Origin: Variovorax sp. PBL-H6
GTDB taxonomy: Bacteria > Pseudomonadota > Gammaproteobacteria > Burkholderiales > Burkholderiaceae_C
Direction: 5' to 3'
NCBI RefSeq assembly: GCF_901827155.1
Contig: NZ_LR594659.1
Location: 4,854,501 to 4,918,500 of the forward strand
Length of the DNA: 64,000 nucleotides
Made by a program: the position numbers and the translations under genes. Below are positions 56,617-64,000 of this stretch, piece after piece. The notes beneath the pieces are model-generated. The model was not told the DNA's origin. It saw only the letters and a program-made list of their open reading frames with translations, and searched no databases. Position 1 is the first letter of the stretch. Each line of letters starts with the position of its first letter.

Positions 56617-57494
56617 GCGCAGTCCCCGCACAAGTCCCGAGCGCCGCCGCCTTCAAGATGCCCGGCTTCTGGCGCCGCGCGGTGCATCACCGCAGCTTCG
56701 CCATCGGCGGCGTTCTCACGCTGCTGCTGGTCCTGGCCGCCGCGGTCTCCCTGGTGTGGACGCCCTGGTCGCCCTACGAGATGGACATTGCCAACAAGCT
56801 CAAGCCGCCGACGGCCGCGCACTGGCTGGGCACCGATACCTTCGGGCGCGACGTGGCCTCGCTGCTGCTGGTGGGCGCGCGTGCCTCCATCCTGGTGGGC
56901 GTGATCGCGGTCGGCATCGGCCTGGTGGTCGGCACGGCGCTGGGCCTGCTCGCCGCTGCGCGGCGCGGCTGGGTGGAAGAAGCCATCATGCGGTTCGCCG
57001 ACTTCTCGATGGCCTTCCCCGCCATCCTCTCGGCCATCATGATGACGGCGGTGTTCGGCGCGGGCATCGTCAACGCGATCATCGCGATCGGCATCTACAA
57101 CATCCCGACCTTCGCGCGCATCACGCGGGCCTCTGCCAACGCCATCTGGTCACGCGAGTACGTCGCCGCCGCGCGCGCCTGCGGCAAGGGCGCGTTCGCG
57201 ATCACGATGCAGCACGTGCTGCCCAACATCTCGGCGGTGCTGATCGTGCAATCCACCATCCGCTTCGCGATCGCGATCCTGGCCGAAGCCGCCCTCTCCT
57301 ATCTCGGTCTCGGCACGCAACCGCCGCAGCCCTCGTGGGGCCGCATGCTCAGCGAGGCGCAGACCATGATGTTCCAGGCCCCCCTGCTCGCCGTGTGGCC
57401 AGGCATGGCGATCGCGTTGGCCGTACTCGGCCTCAACCTGCTGGGCGACGGCCTGCGCGACCTGCTCGATCCGCGCCTCGCGCGCGCCCGCTGA
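56613..57494 (+). CDS. Dipeptide-type ABC transporter permease (DppC/OppC family)
   Basis: A 293-residue permease: HWLGTDTFGRDVASLLLVGARASILVG and the loop ITRASANAIWSREYVAAARACGKGAFAI, with EAALSYLGLGTQPPQPSWG near the C-terminus. Its ATG overlaps the previous stop (ATGA). Forms the membrane pore with the preceding permease. Confidence 0.94.
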   Translation: MSAVPAQVPSAAAFKMPGFWRRAVHHRSFAIGGVLTLLLVLAAAVSLVWTPWSPYEMDIANKLKPPTAAHWLGTDTFGRDVASLLLVGARASILVGVIAVGIGLVVGTALGLLAAARRGWVEEAIMRFADFSMAFPAILSAIMMTAVFGAGIVNAIIAIGIYNIPTFARITRASANAIWSREYVAAARACGKGAFAITMQHVLPNISAVLIVQSTIRFAIAILAEAALSYLGLGTQPPQPSWGRMLSEAQTMMFQAPLLAVWPGMAIALAVLGLNLLGDGLRDLLDPRLARAR

Positions 57495-57506
57495 CCTCTC
57501 ACCGAC

Positions 57507-58493
57507 ATGCCCCTGCTCGAAGTCGACGACCTCCATGTCCAACTGCAGACCCAGCGCGGGCCGGCCGAGGCGGTGCGTGGCATCGGCTTCACGCTCGAAC
57601 GCGGCGAGACGATGGGCATCGTCGGCGAATCCGGCTGCGGCAAGTCGGTCACCGTGCAGTCGCTGATGGGCCTGCTGCCCGCGAGCGCCAAGGTCAGGGG
57701 CAGCATCCGCTTCGACGGCACCGAACTCGTCGGCCTGCCCGAGCGCGCAATGTGCGAGATCCGGGGCAACCGCATGGGCATGATCTTCCAGGAGCCGATG
57801 ACGGCACTGAACCCCGTCCACACCATCTCCCGGCAGGTCGGTGAGCCGCTGCGCCTGCATCGGGGCCTGTCGCGCGCCGAGGCCCGCAAGGAGGCGCTGG
57901 CCCTGCTCGAACGCGTCGGCATCCCGGACGCGGCCACGCGCCTCGACGCCTACCCGCACCAGTTTTCGGGCGGCCAGCGGCAGCGCATCGGCATCGCCAT
58001 GGCGCTGGCCTGCGGGCCCGACCTGCTGATCGCCGACGAGCCCACCACCGCGCTCGACGTCACCATCCAGAAGCAGATCCTCGAGCTGATCCAGGGCCTG
58101 GTAGACGAGCGCGGCATGGCGCTGATCCTGATCTCGCACGACCTGGGCGTCATCGCGCAGAACGTCTCGAAGATGCTGGTGATGTACGGCGGCAGCGTGG
58201 TCGAGAGCGGGCCCACGGCGGCTGTCTTCGCGGAGCGTGCCCATCCCTACACCCAGGGGCTGTTCGCCGCTCGTCCGGCGCTCGGCGCGCCGCGCGGGCA
58301 GAAGCTGGCCACCATTCGCGGCAGCGTTCCCGACCTGGCCGACCTGCCGGGCGGATGCCCCTTCGCCGGCCGCTGCCGATTCACCATCGACGATTGCCAC
58401 GCGACACGGCCGCCGCCCACGCCGATGCCGCACGGCCATGAAGTGCGCTGCATCCGCCTCGGCGAAGTGCTCGCCGAAGGAACGCCGGCATGA
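57507..58493 (+). CDS. Dipeptide-type ABC transporter ATPase (DppD/OppD family)
   Basis: A 328-residue ATPase with [57 protein letters not shown] and the C-terminal oligopeptide extension with a C-x-C-type iron-sulfur-like region ([10 protein letters not shown]...C...C). It works with the next ATPase as a heterodimer. The stop overlaps that start by 4 bp. Confidence 0.95.
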   Translation: MPLLEVDDLHVQLQTQRGPAEAVRGIGFTLERGETMGIVGESGCGKSVTVQSLMGLLPASAKVRGSIRFDGTELVGLPERAMCEIRGNRMGMIFQEPMTALNPVHTISRQVGEPLRLHRGLSRAEARKEALALLERVGIPDAATRLDAYPHQFSGGQRQRIGIAMALACGPDLLIADEPTTALDVTIQKQILELIQGLVDERGMALILISHDLGVIAQNVSKMLVMYGGSVVESGPTAAVFAERAHPYTQGLFAARPALGAPRGQKLATIRGSVPDLADLPGGCPFAGRCRFTIDDCHATRPPPTPMPHGHEVRCIRLGEVLAEGTPA

Positions 58494-59296
58494 CGGCATT
58501 GCTGGAGGTCGACAACCTGGTGCGCCACTACCCGTTGCCGCGCGAACGCCTCTTCGGTCCGCCGCCCACGGTCAAGGCGCTCAATGGCGTGAGCTTCAGC
58601 CTGCAGCCCGGGCGCAGCATGGGCATCGTCGGTGAATCGGGCTCGGGCAAGTCGACCATCGCGCGCCTCGTGATGGCACTCGACACACCCACGGCCGGCG
58701 CGGTGAAGCTGCTCGGCCGCGACCTCCACACCCTGTCCGCGGACGCGCTGCGCGCCGCACGCCGCGACGTGCAGATGGTGTTCCAGGACCCGTACGGCTC
58801 GCTCGACCCGCGCCAGACCGTGGCACGCATCGTCGCCGAGCCCCTGGAGGCTCTGGCAAAAACCACCCGGGCCGAGCAGCGCGAGAGGGCCGGCGAATCG
58901 CTGGCGGCCGTGGGCCTGCGCAGCGGCGACCTCGACAAGTACCCGCACGAGTTCTCCGGCGGCCAGCGCCAGCGCATCGCGATCGCCCGCGCACTGATCA
59001 CGCGGCCCAAGCTCATCGTGGCCGACGAGCCGGTGAGCGCACTCGATGTCTCGGTGCAGGCCCAGGTGCTGAACCTGATGCAGGAGCTGCAGCAGAAGTT
59101 CGGCATCAGCTACCTGCTGATCAGCCACGACCTCGCAGTGGTGAACCACCTGTGCGATGAGGTGTGCGTGCTGCACCGCGGCCTCGTCGTCGAGCGCGGC
59201 GCGCCGCAGCACCTGTTCGCGCATGCCGAGCATCCGTACACGCAGGCACTGCTGGCAGCCGTGCCGCGCGCCGAGCCCGCGGCGGCGCTCCCCTGA
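58490..59296 (+). CDS. Dipeptide-type ABC transporter ATPase (DppF/OppF family)
   Basis: A 268-residue ATPase: [38 protein letters not shown] and VADEPVSALDVSVQ. It ends soon after the H-loop and lacks the long C-terminal extension. It follows the previous ATPase gene by an ATGA overlap. Confidence 0.95.
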   Translation: MTALLEVDNLVRHYPLPRERLFGPPPTVKALNGVSFSLQPGRSMGIVGESGSGKSTIARLVMALDTPTAGAVKLLGRDLHTLSADALRAARRDVQMVFQDPYGSLDPRQTVARIVAEPLEALAKTTRAEQRERAGESLAAVGLRSGDLDKYPHEFSGGQRQRIAIARALITRPKLIVADEPVSALDVSVQAQVLNLMQELQQKFGISYLLISHDLAVVNHLCDEVCVLHRGLVVERGAPQHLFAHAEHPYTQALLAAVPRAEPAAALP

Positions 59297-59381
59297 GCAG
59301 GTGCTTGTCCCGAGCACGCGCCGCTCGCGCATGATGTAACGTCGCTTTCCCCTTCTCAGTTTTTTGCCCGGAGCCTCGACC

Positions 59382-60875
59382 ATGTTGAAACGCCGCACCC
59401 TCCTGACCACCGCCGCCCTCGCCACCGTGCCGCTCGCCCTGCCGCAGGCGGCCCTGGCTCAGGGACGCAAGGACACGCTGGTCATCGGCATGACGCTCGA
59501 GCCGCCGGGCCTCGACCCGACCACCGGCGCCGCCTCCGCCATCGCGGAAATCACCCACTACAACATCTACGAGACGCTGACCAAGATCAACGCCGATGGC
59601 AAGGTCACGCCGCTGCTGGCCGAGAGCTGGGAGATCTCGCCCGACCTCAAGACCTACACCTTCAAGCTGCGCCGCGGCGTCAAGTTTCAGAACGGCGAGC
59701 CCTTCAACGCGCAGACGGTCAAGTTCGCGTTCGATCGCGCCGGCGCCGAGAAAAGCACCAACAAGGACAAGCGAACCTTTGCCAACCTGAGCACGCAGGT
59801 GGTCGACGACAACACCGTGGTGCTGATCAACAAGGAGATCGACCCCGACCTGCCCTTTCTGCTGGGCCAGGCGACCGCCATCATCGTCGAGCCCAAGAGC
59901 GTGGACACCAACGCCACGAAGCCCGTCGGCACCGGCCCGTACAAGCTCGACAGCTGGGCCAAGGGCTCCTCGGTCGTCCTGAGCAAGTGGGACGGCTACC
60001 GCAATCCGGCGGAGGCCAAGCTCCGAAGGGTCACTTTCCGATTCATTTCCGATACTGCCGCGCAGGCCGCAGCGCTGATGGCTGGCGATGTCGACCTGTT
60101 CAAGCCCATCGGCACGCGCGCAGTGGCGCAGTTCAAGAACAATCCGCAGTTCCAGGTCATCCAGGGCGGATCGCGCGCCAAGACCATCCTGGCCATCAAC
60201 AGCAAGAAAAAGCCGCTCAACGACGTGCGCGTGCGGCGCGCCATCCTCGCCGCGATCGATCGCAAGGCGGTGATCGAAGGCGCCGCGGACGGCTTCGGCA
60301 CGCCCATCGGCAGCCACTACGTGCCGGGCGCGCCCGGCTACGTCGATACCACCGCGATCAACCCCTATGACGTCGAGAAGGCCAAGAAACTGCTGGCCGA
60401 AGCGGGTGTGAAAACGCCGCTCGAACTCACGATGACGCTGCCGCCACCGCCCTATGCGCGCCAGGGCGGCGAAGTGATCGCGGCCGAGCTCGCCAAGATC
60501 GGCATCACAGTAAAGATCCAGAACGTCGAATGGGCCCAGTGGCTCAGCAACACTTACGGGGGGCCACACGACTACGACCTCTCCATCGTGTCGCATGTCG
60601 AACCCTTCGATCTGGGCAACTACGCCAAGCCGGACTACTACTGGGGCTACGACTCCAAGGAGTTCACCGCCCTCTACGCCAAGATCAAGGCGACCGCCAA
60701 CGAGGCCGAGCGCAACAAGCTTCTCGCAGAGGCCCAGAAGCTGCTCGCCACCGACGCAGCGAACGGCTTCCTCTACCAGCCCCAGTTCCCGAGCGTCGCC
60801 AAGAAGGGCGTCAAGGGGCTGTGGAAGGAAAGCCCGATCTTCGTCAACGACCTCGCCGCGCTGTCCTGGTCCTGA
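59382..60875 (+). CDS. Family 5 periplasmic substrate-binding protein
   Basis: A 497-residue protein with an Arg-rich signal peptide (KRRTLLTTAALATVPLALPQAALA) and SBP_bac_5 features: GMTLEPPGLDPTTGAASAIAEI, ESWEISPDLKTYTFKLRRGVKFQNGEPFNA and KPVGTGPYKLDSW. It sits after the ATPases, as in the ddp/gsi type of operon. It delivers the ligand to the permeases. Ligand not deducible; dipeptides, glutathione-like or amide compounds are candidates. Confidence 0.94.
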   Translation: MLKRRTLLTTAALATVPLALPQAALAQGRKDTLVIGMTLEPPGLDPTTGAASAIAEITHYNIYETLTKINADGKVTPLLAESWEISPDLKTYTFKLRRGVKFQNGEPFNAQTVKFAFDRAGAEKSTNKDKRTFANLSTQVVDDNTVVLINKEIDPDLPFLLGQATAIIVEPKSVDTNATKPVGTGPYKLDSWAKGSSVVLSKWDGYRNPAEAKLRRVTFRFISDTAAQAAALMAGDVDLFKPIGTRAVAQFKNNPQFQVIQGGSRAKTILAINSKKKPLNDVRVRRAILAAIDRKAVIEGAADGFGTPIGSHYVPGAPGYVDTTAINPYDVEKAKKLLAEAGVKTPLELTMTLPPPPYARQGGEVIAAELAKIGITVKIQNVEWAQWLSNTYGGPHDYDLSIVSHVEPFDLGNYAKPDYYWGYDSKEFTALYAKIKATANEAERNKLLAEAQKLLATDAANGFLYQPQFPSVAKKGVKGLWKESPIFVNDLAALSWS

Positions 60876-60877
60876 GC

Positions 60878-62275
60878 ATGCTGAACGACCTGTCTGCCCA
60901 CGAACTGGTCGGTGCCTATCGGGAGGGCAGCCTCTCCCCGGTCGAGGTCACGCAGGCCGTGCTCGACCACATCGCGCGCTGGGAGCCCAGGCTGCAGGCC
61001 ACCTGGCTGCTGCGTCCCGAGGCCGCGCTCGAGCAGGCGCGCGCTTCCGAGGAGCGCTGGCGGCGCGGCGAGCCGCTGGGCTTGCTCGATGGGGTACCGA
61101 CCACGATCAAGGAAAACATCGCCACTCGCGGAGACCCCCTGCCTGCCGGCACAGCTGCCGTCGAATTGCGGCCCGCCGCCACCGACGCGCCGCCGGCGGC
61201 ACGGCTGAAGGAAGCGGGTGCGGTGATCGTCTCCAAGACCACCATGCCCGACTACGGCATGCTGTCCTCCGGCCTCTCCAGCTTCCATGCGCTCGCGCGC
61301 AATCCCTGGGACCTGACGAAGACGCCGGGCGGGTCGAGCGCAGGCGCCGGGGCCGCCGCCGCGGCCGGCTACGGCCCGCTGCACATCGGCACCGACATCG
61401 GCGGCTCGCTCAGGCTGCCGGCCGCCTGGTGCGGCATCTTCACGCTCAAGCCCAGCCTGGGCCGCATTCCGATCGACCCGCCCTATATGGGTCGTGCCGC
61501 CGGGCCGATGACGCGCAGCGTCGCCGATGCCGCGCTCATGATGCAGGTGCTCGCCCAACCCGACGCGCGCGACAGCATGAGCCTGCCGCCGCAGGACATC
61601 GACTGGCCATCCTTCGACGTGGGCGCAGAGCATCTGCGCGGCCTGCGCATCGGCCTGCTGCTCGACGCGGGCTGCGGTCTTGCTGTCGATGCCGAGATCC
61701 GGGCGGCCGTCGAAGAGGCGGCTCGCCTCTTCGAGCGCGCCGGCGCCGCCGTGAAGGTCATGCAACCGTTCATGTCCCAGGCCATGCTCGACGGGATGGA
61801 CCACCTCTGGCGCATGCGCTCGCTGGTGGACATCGATGCCCTGCCCCCCGAACGGCGTGCCAAGGTGCTGCCGTACATCCGCGCATGGGCCGAGAGCGCC
61901 GCGGGCTTCAGCGGCGAGCATGTCTTCCGCGCGTTCAGCCAGTTCCACGCCACGCGCGTGGCGGCGGTAGCCGCCTGCGCGAAGTACGACTACGTGATCT
62001 CGCCCACCGCGCCCAACCTGCCGGTCGAGGCCGAGCTGCCCTCGCCCACCAACGACCCGCTGCGGCCGCTGGAGCACATCGGCTTCACCGTACCCTTCAA
62101 CATGTCGGAGCAGCCGGCCGCCTCGATCAACTGCGGCTACAGCCGCAGCGGCATGCCCATCGGGCTGCAGATCGCGGGGCAGCGCTTCGACGACCTGGGC
62201 GTGCTCAGGGTTTCGCGGGCCTTCGAGCTGATCCGCGGCCCGCAACGGCCCTGGCCGCAGCCGCCGGTGGCCTGA
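60878..62275 (+). CDS. Amidase signature enzyme
   Basis: A 465-residue amidase with the Ser-cisSer-Lys triad: K78 (TTIKEN), S153 (TPGGSSAG) and S177 (DIGGSLR). It hydrolyses an amide in the cytosol. The start lies 2 bp after the binding protein stop, so the compound imported by the operon is probably cleaved by this enzyme. Substrate unknown. The Lys-Ser-Ser spacing is normal. Confidence 0.93.
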   Translation: MLNDLSAHELVGAYREGSLSPVEVTQAVLDHIARWEPRLQATWLLRPEAALEQARASEERWRRGEPLGLLDGVPTTIKENIATRGDPLPAGTAAVELRPAATDAPPAARLKEAGAVIVSKTTMPDYGMLSSGLSSFHALARNPWDLTKTPGGSSAGAGAAAAAGYGPLHIGTDIGGSLRLPAAWCGIFTLKPSLGRIPIDPPYMGRAAGPMTRSVADAALMMQVLAQPDARDSMSLPPQDIDWPSFDVGAEHLRGLRIGLLLDAGCGLAVDAEIRAAVEEAARLFERAGAAVKVMQPFMSQAMLDGMDHLWRMRSLVDIDALPPERRAKVLPYIRAWAESAAGFSGEHVFRAFSQFHATRVAAVAACAKYDYVISPTAPNLPVEAELPSPTNDPLRPLEHIGFTVPFNMSEQPAASINCGYSRSGMPIGLQIAGQRFDDLGVLRVSRAFELIRGPQRPWPQPPVA

Positions 62276-62280
62276 ACTGC

Positions 62281-62308
62281 GCCTCGCACCTCAGACCAGG
62301 TGCGAGGC
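62281..62308. terminator. Bidirectional hairpin between amidase and LysR genes
   Basis: A perfect 11-bp inverted repeat GCCTCGCACCT/AGGTGCGAGGC with loop CAGACC. It lies 6 bp after the amidase stop and overlaps the last codons and stop of the convergent LysR gene. There is no T-run on either side, so it may act as transcript-end stabiliser or Rho-assisted terminator. Confidence 0.55.
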
Positions 62309-63166
62309 CAATAGCTCGCGCGCACGCGCCACGAACTCGGGTTCGCCACGCCGGGGCGGCAGGAAATGGAACCCCACGCTCGGCAGCGCAGGCAGTCCGT
62401 GCGGCGGCGGCAGACGCGTGACGCCTTCGCACAGCGAGGACTCGTTGAGGCAGGCAACCCCCAGCCCCGCAGCCAAGGCCGATTGAAGGCCTGCGACCCC
62501 CGAGGCGACATGCGCCACGATGAAGGGGACGCGCCGCTGCTTCAGCAGCTTGATCGTGAACTGGTGCAAGGAGCAGGTGTCCGGCAGCACCAGCAGGCGC
62601 AGCGGCTCGCCGCGTGCGACGCGCAGGCCGGTCGCTCCCATCCAGGCCAGGGATTCGCGGCGCAGCGCCGGCACTCTGGGAGCAGCCGGATCGCCCTGCC
62701 CCCCGATGCGCATCGACAAGCCCAGGTCGAACTGCCCTTGCGCATAGCCGGCCTCGATCGCGCCGCTCTTCATGACGCTCACATGCAGCCGCACTTGCGG
62801 GTACCGCTCGCCGAGGCGACCCAGCAGCCGCGCCAGCTCGCCCGGCCGGTAATAGTCGGTCACCGCCAGCCGAAGCTCCCCTTGCAGGGTTTCACCGCGA
62901 AGGTCGCGCAGGGCTTCTTCCGCCAGCGCCAGCAGGCGCCGAGCGTGCTCCAGCAGCCGCGAGCCCGCCGCAGTGGGCGCCACCCCGGCCTTGCTGCGCG
63001 TCAGCAGCGACTGGCCGGCGCGCTCTTCGAGCTTGCGCATCTGCTCGCTGACGGCGGACTGCGACAGGAATACCTGCGGCGCGGCGGCTGTGAGGCTGCC
63101 TGCCTCGACCACGGCGACGAAGGTCCTGAGTTGCTCCAGGTCGAAGGTCTGCACGACGCCATCCAT
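62291..63166 (-). CDS. LysR-family regulator
   Basis: A 291-residue protein: DLEQLRTFVAVVEAGSLTAAAPQVFLSQSAVSEQMRKLEERAGQSLLTRSKAGV is the helix-turn-helix (about 8-60), followed by the periplasmic-binding-protein-like effector domain. Start is the ATG at 63166; a TTG two codons upstream is an alternative. It is convergent with the importer-amidase operon and divergent from the tautomerase gene, either of which could be its target. Confidence 0.93.
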   Translation of the reverse strand: MDGVVQTFDLEQLRTFVAVVEAGSLTAAAPQVFLSQSAVSEQMRKLEERAGQSLLTRSKAGVAPTAAGSRLLEHARRLLALAEEALRDLRGETLQGELRLAVTDYYRPGELARLLGRLGERYPQVRLHVSVMKSGAIEAGYAQGQFDLGLSMRIGGQGDPAAPRVPALRRESLAWMGATGLRVARGEPLRLLVLPDTCSLHQFTIKLLKQRRVPFIVAHVASGVAGLQSALAAGLGVACLNESSLCEGVTRLPPPHGLPALPSVGFHFLPPRRGEPEFVARARELLASHLV

Positions 63167-63262
63167 TCGCAAAGTCGATGATATCCATCATATCTTCCTG
63201 CTTTTCCGATGGCCTGCAACTTCCCACAATGAAGGCCTCATCGATTCGAAAGGAAAAGCGCC

Positions 63263-63661
63263 ATGCCCCACATCGTGATCCACCTCTCCGGCCAGCCTGA
63301 TGCCCAGCTCACCCGCCGCGTGGTCGACACCGTCGCCGAGCTGACCCAGAGCGTCCTGGACAAGAAGCTGCCGGTGATCGCCACCACCGTGCAGTACATC
63401 GCGGACGACGCCTGGTTCATCGGTGGCCGGTCGCTCGCCGAGCTCGGCAAGTCCGCCTTCCATCTGGACATCAGCATCACCGACGAGACCAACACCAAGG
63501 CGGAAAAGGCACGCTACCTGCGCGAGGTCTACGCTGCGATGGCGGCCCTGCGGAAGAACCTGCACGAGGTGTCGTACGTGCACCTCATCGACGCACGCGC
63601 CGCCGCCTACGGCTACGGTGGGCTGACGCAGGAGTACCGCCACCAGCAGGCCGGGGTCTAG
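63263..63661 (+). CDS. Tautomerase-superfamily protein (4-oxalocrotonate tautomerase-like)
   Basis: A 132-residue protein. Pro2 follows the initiator Met (MPHIVIHLSGQPD), as needed for the catalytic N-terminal proline. The second half (about 65-125) repeats the pattern. Length suggests a fused or long form rather than the 62-residue 4-OT, and cis-CaaD/MIF-like relatives are possible. Substrate is not clear. A short dyad ATGAT-N4-ATCAT (63178-63191) lies in the divergent gap to the LysR gene, consistent with LysR control. Confidence 0.8.
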   Translation: MPHIVIHLSGQPDAQLTRRVVDTVAELTQSVLDKKLPVIATTVQYIADDAWFIGGRSLAELGKSAFHLDISITDETNTKAEKARYLREVYAAMAALRKNLHEVSYVHLIDARAAAYGYGGLTQEYRHQQAGV

Positions 63662-63735
63662 GCGACCTGGGGAAAACGCGCTCACGGCTCAGGGGGCGAC
63701 GCGGTGCACCGTGACATGCCCGCTTCCGCAGGCGC

Positions 63736-64000
63736 TCAGTCGAGCAGCCCAAGCACCCGGCCTTCACCCACGAACGATTCGGCCACCAGCATCCGGAATG
63801 CCTTGTCGCGTTGGAAGCGCTGTCGTGCGATCGCCGGTTTCAGGAACTCGACCTGGAATGTTTGCGCCGTCCCGCGCCTGAACGCTTGCCCTGGCGCCAC
63901 GATCCAGCGCGCAGAGAAGCCTTCGTTGTCCACCACGAGGACGCAGTGATGCTCGCCTTCGAGGACTGGCGAGTCTTCGGACGGGAGTTGGGGCGTGCGC
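63736..64000 (-). CDS. Unidentified protein, C-terminal part (cut by window edge)
   Basis: The open frame continues to the window end on the minus strand without stop, giving 87 visible residues including SPVLEGEHHCVLVVDNEGFSAR, APGQAFRRGTAQ and the end VAESFVGEGRVLGLLD. Codon use is typical. I do not recognise the family, and the start is outside the window. Confidence 0.6.
   Translation of the reverse strand, partial: RTPQLPSEDSPVLEGEHHCVLVVDNEGFSARWIVAPGQAFRRGTAQTFQVEFLKPAIARQRFQRDKAFRMLVAESFVGEGRVLGLLD

Overview
The window reads as a chromosomal segment of a high-GC betaproteobacterium, most likely Comamonadaceae (Variovorax or a close relative). This is inferred from GC-rich codon use, a Bug-type tricarboxylate receptor, the rph-rdgB-hemW and yicC-gmk-rpoZ-spoT blocks, the tRNA-Gln-prs-rplY-pth block and the gene order around urease. 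I see no prophage, insertion sequence, CRISPR array or rRNA operon. The segment is mostly core chromosome with some accessory patches.

Layout. 1-6.4 kb is accessory: the start of a LysR gene, a Bug receptor, an FAD oxidoreductase, a DUF2272 protein, a broken gene tail, a PLP-dependent amino acid deaminase, a RidA-like stub and an M23 peptidase. 6.5-8.2 kb is a hipBA toxin-antitoxin pair with two matched operator dyads. 8.3-13.9 kb holds lolD and lolC, then a phosphoglycerate-mutase-like gene, recJ and a Nudix gene. 13.9-15.4 kb holds two uncharacterised genes. 15.4-25.0 kb is a possible signalling and urease module: a LuxR-type response regulator and a 1199-residue NCS1-permease/hybrid histidine kinase fusion, divergent from ureA-ureJ-ureB-ureC-ureE-ureF-ureG. 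No ureD is present. 25.2-27.8 kb holds a small gene behind a perfect CRP-type dyad, an acetolactate-synthase large subunit and a divergent Lrp/AsnC regulator.

28-36 kb holds a second DSD1-type PLP enzyme, tRNA-Ser, a TetR regulator and the leftward block kinase, PP2C phosphatase, rph, rdgB, hemW. 35-42 kb holds yicC-gmk-rpoZ-spoT, greB, two tRNAs, hrcA and nadK. 42-49 kb holds recN, rapZ, mutY, a dynamin-like GTPase and mutM. 49-55.6 kb holds a TPR protein, lolB, ispE, tRNA-Gln, prs, rplY, pth, a small exported protein and a ferredoxin. 55.7-62.3 kb is a five-gene dipeptide-type ABC importer followed by an amidase. A LysR regulator, a tautomerase and a truncated unknown gene close the window.

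Two observations stand out. The first is the transporter-like sensor kinase with its response regulator beside urease, which suggests control of urea or nitrogen use by an NCS1-type ligand. The second is a repeated 45-67 bp element that begins ATGAGCC and sits at the start of three unrelated genes (recN, rapZ, an ABC permease). It carries its own start codon. In two copies it encodes a mini-cistron abutting the next gene, and in rapZ it supplies 22 extra N-terminal codons.
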